Of a stretch of DNA of 64,000 bases, positions 61,974-64,000 are shown in pieces; within the stretch, counting starts at the first letter, position 1; the number at the start of each line of letters is the position of its first letter. The notes under the pieces were generated by a model. That model was not told the origin of the DNA, did no database searches, and was given only the letters and a program-made list of their open reading frames with translations. The DNA is from Nocardiopsis sp. FIRDI 009 (GTDB lineage: Bacteria > Actinomycetota > Actinomycetes > Streptosporangiales > Streptosporangiaceae): assembly GCF_003386285.1 (NCBI RefSeq), contig NZ_QPNC01000003.1, positions 16,832-80,831 on the forward strand, written 5' to 3'. The translations under genes and the position numbers were made by a program.

Positions 61974-62942
61974 GTGACGCGCGTCACCCGCGTACAGTCC
62001 GAAGGTGGAGTGCCGGGAAGACTGGTCGGCGTTGAACACCCTTATCTGGAAACCAGGCGGCTGATGCTCGACTCCCACGTGCGCGGTGCGCACGTCTACC
62101 GATCCGAATCCGGTGCGCGGACCGTGCGCGACTGGTGCGAGGCGGAGATCGCCCGGTGGCCCGGGCTCGTCCCGCTTCCCACCATCTCCTCCGAGCTCGG
62201 CAGCACCCGGGCCTTCCGGGCGGCGGGGGGCACGGGCACCCCCGTCGTGGTCCTCAACGGCACCAACTTCAACACCGCCAGCTCCGTCGAGCCACTGCGC
62301 GTGCTGTCCCGCGACCGGACGGTGGTCTCGGTCGACATCCCGGGCCAGCCCGGCCTCAGCTGCGGCGTCCGACCCAAGGCGCCGCGCACCGCCGCCTACG
62401 GGGCCTGGCTCGACGAGGTCCTGCCGCAGCTCACCGAGGAACCGGTCATCGTGCTGGGGCACTCACTCGGCGCCGCGATCGCCCTGGCCGCCAAACCCTC
62501 GCCGCTGACCCGGGCCCTGATGCTCGTCAGCCCGGCGGGCCTCACAGCGGCGGGGTTGACCCCCGAGGTGATGCGCGCGGTCCTGCCGTGGATGATCGGC
62601 CCGCGCGACAGCAAGAGCACCCGGCTGCTCAACGCCATGAGCGGGCCGGAGTACGTCAGCGCGGGAATCCACCCGCTCGCCCCGTGGATGACCCTGGTAG
62701 CCCGGCACTGCCGGACCAGCCTGGCCCCCGGTCCGCTGACCATGGAGTGCCTGCGTCCGTGGTCGCACACCCCACGGATCGTGGCCACCGGATCCGACGA
62801 CACCTTCTTCTCCCCGGCCCGGCTGCACGGCCCCGCCCGCCGTCTGCTCGACACCGACGTGCGCGTCCTGGAGGGCGCCGGGCACCTCGCCCTGCACGAA
62901 CAGCCCGAACGCGTCGCCGAACTCCTGCGCGAGTTCGACTGA
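61974..62942 (+). CDS. alpha/beta-fold hydrolase
   Basis: About 322 residues. Nucleophile elbow GHSLGAA in VIVLGHSLGAAIALA, oxyanion-region strand VVVLNGTNFNTASS (NG in place of HG), acid in TGSDDTFF and catalytic His in EGAGHLALHEQP. A common actinobacterial hydrolase of unknown substrate. Two starts are possible: GTG 61974 with GGGAGGGG upstream (used here), or ATG 62064 where similarity to relatives begins (MLDSHVRGAHVY). No operon partners. Confidence 0.85.
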   Translation: MTRVTRVQSEGGVPGRLVGVEHPYLETRRLMLDSHVRGAHVYRSESGARTVRDWCEAEIARWPGLVPLPTISSELGSTRAFRAAGGTGTPVVVLNGTNFNTASSVEPLRVLSRDRTVVSVDIPGQPGLSCGVRPKAPRTAAYGAWLDEVLPQLTEEPVIVLGHSLGAAIALAAKPSPLTRALMLVSPAGLTAAGLTPEVMRAVLPWMIGPRDSKSTRLLNAMSGPEYVSAGIHPLAPWMTLVARHCRTSLAPGPLTMECLRPWSHTPRIVATGSDDTFFSPARLHGPARRLLDTDVRVLEGAGHLALHEQPERVAELLREFD

Positions 62943-62985
62943 CGCGTCCAGGCCGTGCGCGGAGCGCGCGGGGGAGGGGCCGGGG

Positions 62986-63384
62986 TCAGGAACGCTCGTC
63001 CACCCGGGTCCCCTCCTCCGTGTCGGCCATCCTGGCGTCGGCGTCCGCCGGGGGCTTCGTCGCCTTCGTCGCCAGACTCACCAGCACCGTGGCCAGCGTC
63101 CCGGCCAGGAAACCGGGGATCAGCTCGTAGCCGCCCGTGGCCGGTGTGAGCAGGTGGTACCAGGCCACCGTGGCCACAGCGCCCGTGACGATCCCGGCGG
63201 CGGCACCGGCCGCGGTCATGCGCCTCCAGGACAGCGACAGCAGCAGCGGCGGGCCGAACGCCGCACCCAGCCCGGCCCAGGTGAACAGGACCAGCCAGAA
63301 CACCACCGAGTCCACACCGGGGACGTACAGCAGGCCCACCGCGAGCAGGCACATCGCCAGGACGACGATCCGGCTGACCCACAT
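62986..63384 (-). pseudogene. remnant of a PutP-like sodium/proline symporter (C-terminal quarter)
   Basis: About 130 residues matching only the end of solute:sodium symporters: helices WVSRIVVLAMCLLAVGLLYV, FWLVLFTWAGLGAAFGPPLLL, LSWRRMTAAGAAAGIVTGAV and YELIPGFLAGTLATVLVSLA. The first ten helices with the sodium and proline sites are absent; similarity stops near 63400. No functional transport is expected. It lies next to a broken PucR-type regulator, suggesting one deletion event through a proline-utilisation locus. Confidence 0.75.
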
Positions 63385-63593
63385 CGCCTCCAGCCCGTTG
63401 ACCTCCCGGCCCCGGCCTGAGCCGCGGCCTCGGCGGCTGCGGTGGTCACGACACCTCACCCCGCGGTCGAGTGAGGGTGCGAACGGACGACGTGTGCGCG
63501 TGAGCGGTGTCGCCTCCGACGATCCGGAGGTCGGCGGGGCTTCGTCCGGTCCGACTGTGACCTGGCGGAGACGCGACGGGAGCCGGTCCTTGC

Positions 63594-63911
63594 TCAGAGC
63601 CGGAGGCTGATCATGGCCGGAAGGCGCTGGTCGGGGCCGTCCAGATCGTCTCTGGTCACCTCGCCGACGCGACGGATGCGGTGGCGGAGGGTGGTGGGGT
63701 GGATGTGGGGTCCGGCCGCGGCGGCGGTCAGGGCGCTCTCCCCGCCGGAGGGGCACACCATGAGCGCGTCGGGCGGGACCGGGACGGCGGTGTCGGCGAC
63801 GACCACCGCGCGCACCGGGACGTCGACGCCGCGCGGGGCGGCGACGAGTCCGTGGACGGTCCCGTCGAGGGCGTCCGTCAGCGCCCTGACCGTCGTGCCC
63901 GTACCGCGCAC
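63594..63911 (-). pseudogene. internally deleted PucR-family regulator
   Basis: 105 residues made of two distant parts of one family. The first 60 or so (VRALTDALDGTVHGLVAAPRG, VPVRAVVVADTAVPV) resemble the N-terminal region, and the last 37 (HIHPTTLRHRIRRVGEVTRD) are the C-terminal PucR helix-turn-helix. The several-hundred-residue middle is gone, so effector sensing is lost, though the DNA-binding end is complete. GTG 63911 start is tentative. An IS-like end lies 30 bp upstream. Confidence 0.7.
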
Positions 63912-63940
63912 GTTCTCGCCTCGGGCGCTGTCGCGGACTA

Positions 63941-64000
63941 AGAGCTCATCTCATTTGGGTTCTCGGTAGCCTGCTCCTGTGTCGATGGTGGAACGGCTGG
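63941..64000 (+). mobile_element. left end of an IS5-like insertion sequence (runs off window)
   Basis: From 63941 the sequence changes to a block GAGCTCATCTCATTTGGG, like the terminal inverted repeat of actinomycete IS5-group elements, with a CTAA at the junction that could be the target duplication. A frame VSMVERL begins at 63979, like the transposase N-terminus. The element's right end is outside the window. Confidence 0.5.

Overview
The window is about 64 kb of actinobacterial chromosome. Every supported gene uses G/C-rich third codon positions, GTG and TTG starts are common, and the gene set (SAV_2336/FxsT-type protein, DUF397, MmyB-type XRE regulator, TIGR03086-type and deazaflavin-reductase-like genes) points to a filamentous actinomycete. 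My best guess is Nocardiopsis or a close relative in the Streptosporangiales, inferred from gene content only. No rRNA or tRNA gene was recognised. There is no prophage or complete CRISPR-cas locus.

Layout. 1-5.5 kb: 3' end of dCTP deaminase, a proVWX glycine-betaine ABC transporter, a rhomboid protease and a small membrane protein. 5.5-14 kb: an AT-richer regulatory gap, then a peptide/nickel-type ABC transporter operon whose two ATPases are fused, then a PBP4-type D,D-carboxypeptidase. 14-27.5 kb: an ABC1/UbiB membrane kinase, several regulator-target pairs (AraC/DinB-like, TetR/SMR, XRE/SDR, MarR/DoxX), a lipoprotein L,D-transpeptidase, a Ser/Thr kinase with a PstS-like extracellular domain, and a NADAR protein.

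27.6-36.8 kb holds the most interesting locus. It is a tightly coupled operon of a trypsin-like protease, a VMAP-type protein, a MoxR AAA+ ATPase and a 1507-residue protein that joins a vWA-like SAV_2336 region to a STAND NTPase and TPR array. A DUF397 gene and a Trypco1 (CU044_2847) gene follow. This matches the vWA-MoxR-associated (VMAP) ternary conflict systems described computationally for multicellular bacteria. The protease and the VMAP protein carry similar helical tails that could couple them.

36.8-51 kb: methyltransferase, MFS exporter with a divergent ArsR regulator and two matching operators, a twice-frameshifted deazaflavin-reductase-like pseudogene, VOC and Rpn-like proteins, two paralogous Roadblock proteins, a CBS protein behind a strongly folded leader, a two-component system with a TAXI binding protein and a DASS anion symporter, a TetR/membrane pair, and a solitary CRISPR-like repeat. 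51-58 kb: GntR regulator, urea carboxylase and allophanate hydrolase. A YefM/YoeB-type toxin-antitoxin module follows, lying between two 83-bp copies of the hydrolase gene's 3' end. 58-64 kb: a frameshifted small gene, TetR/GNAT pair, NhaA antiporter, an alpha/beta hydrolase, decayed remnants of a proline-utilisation locus (putP 3' end and an internally deleted pucR-type regulator), and at the right edge the start of an IS5-like element.
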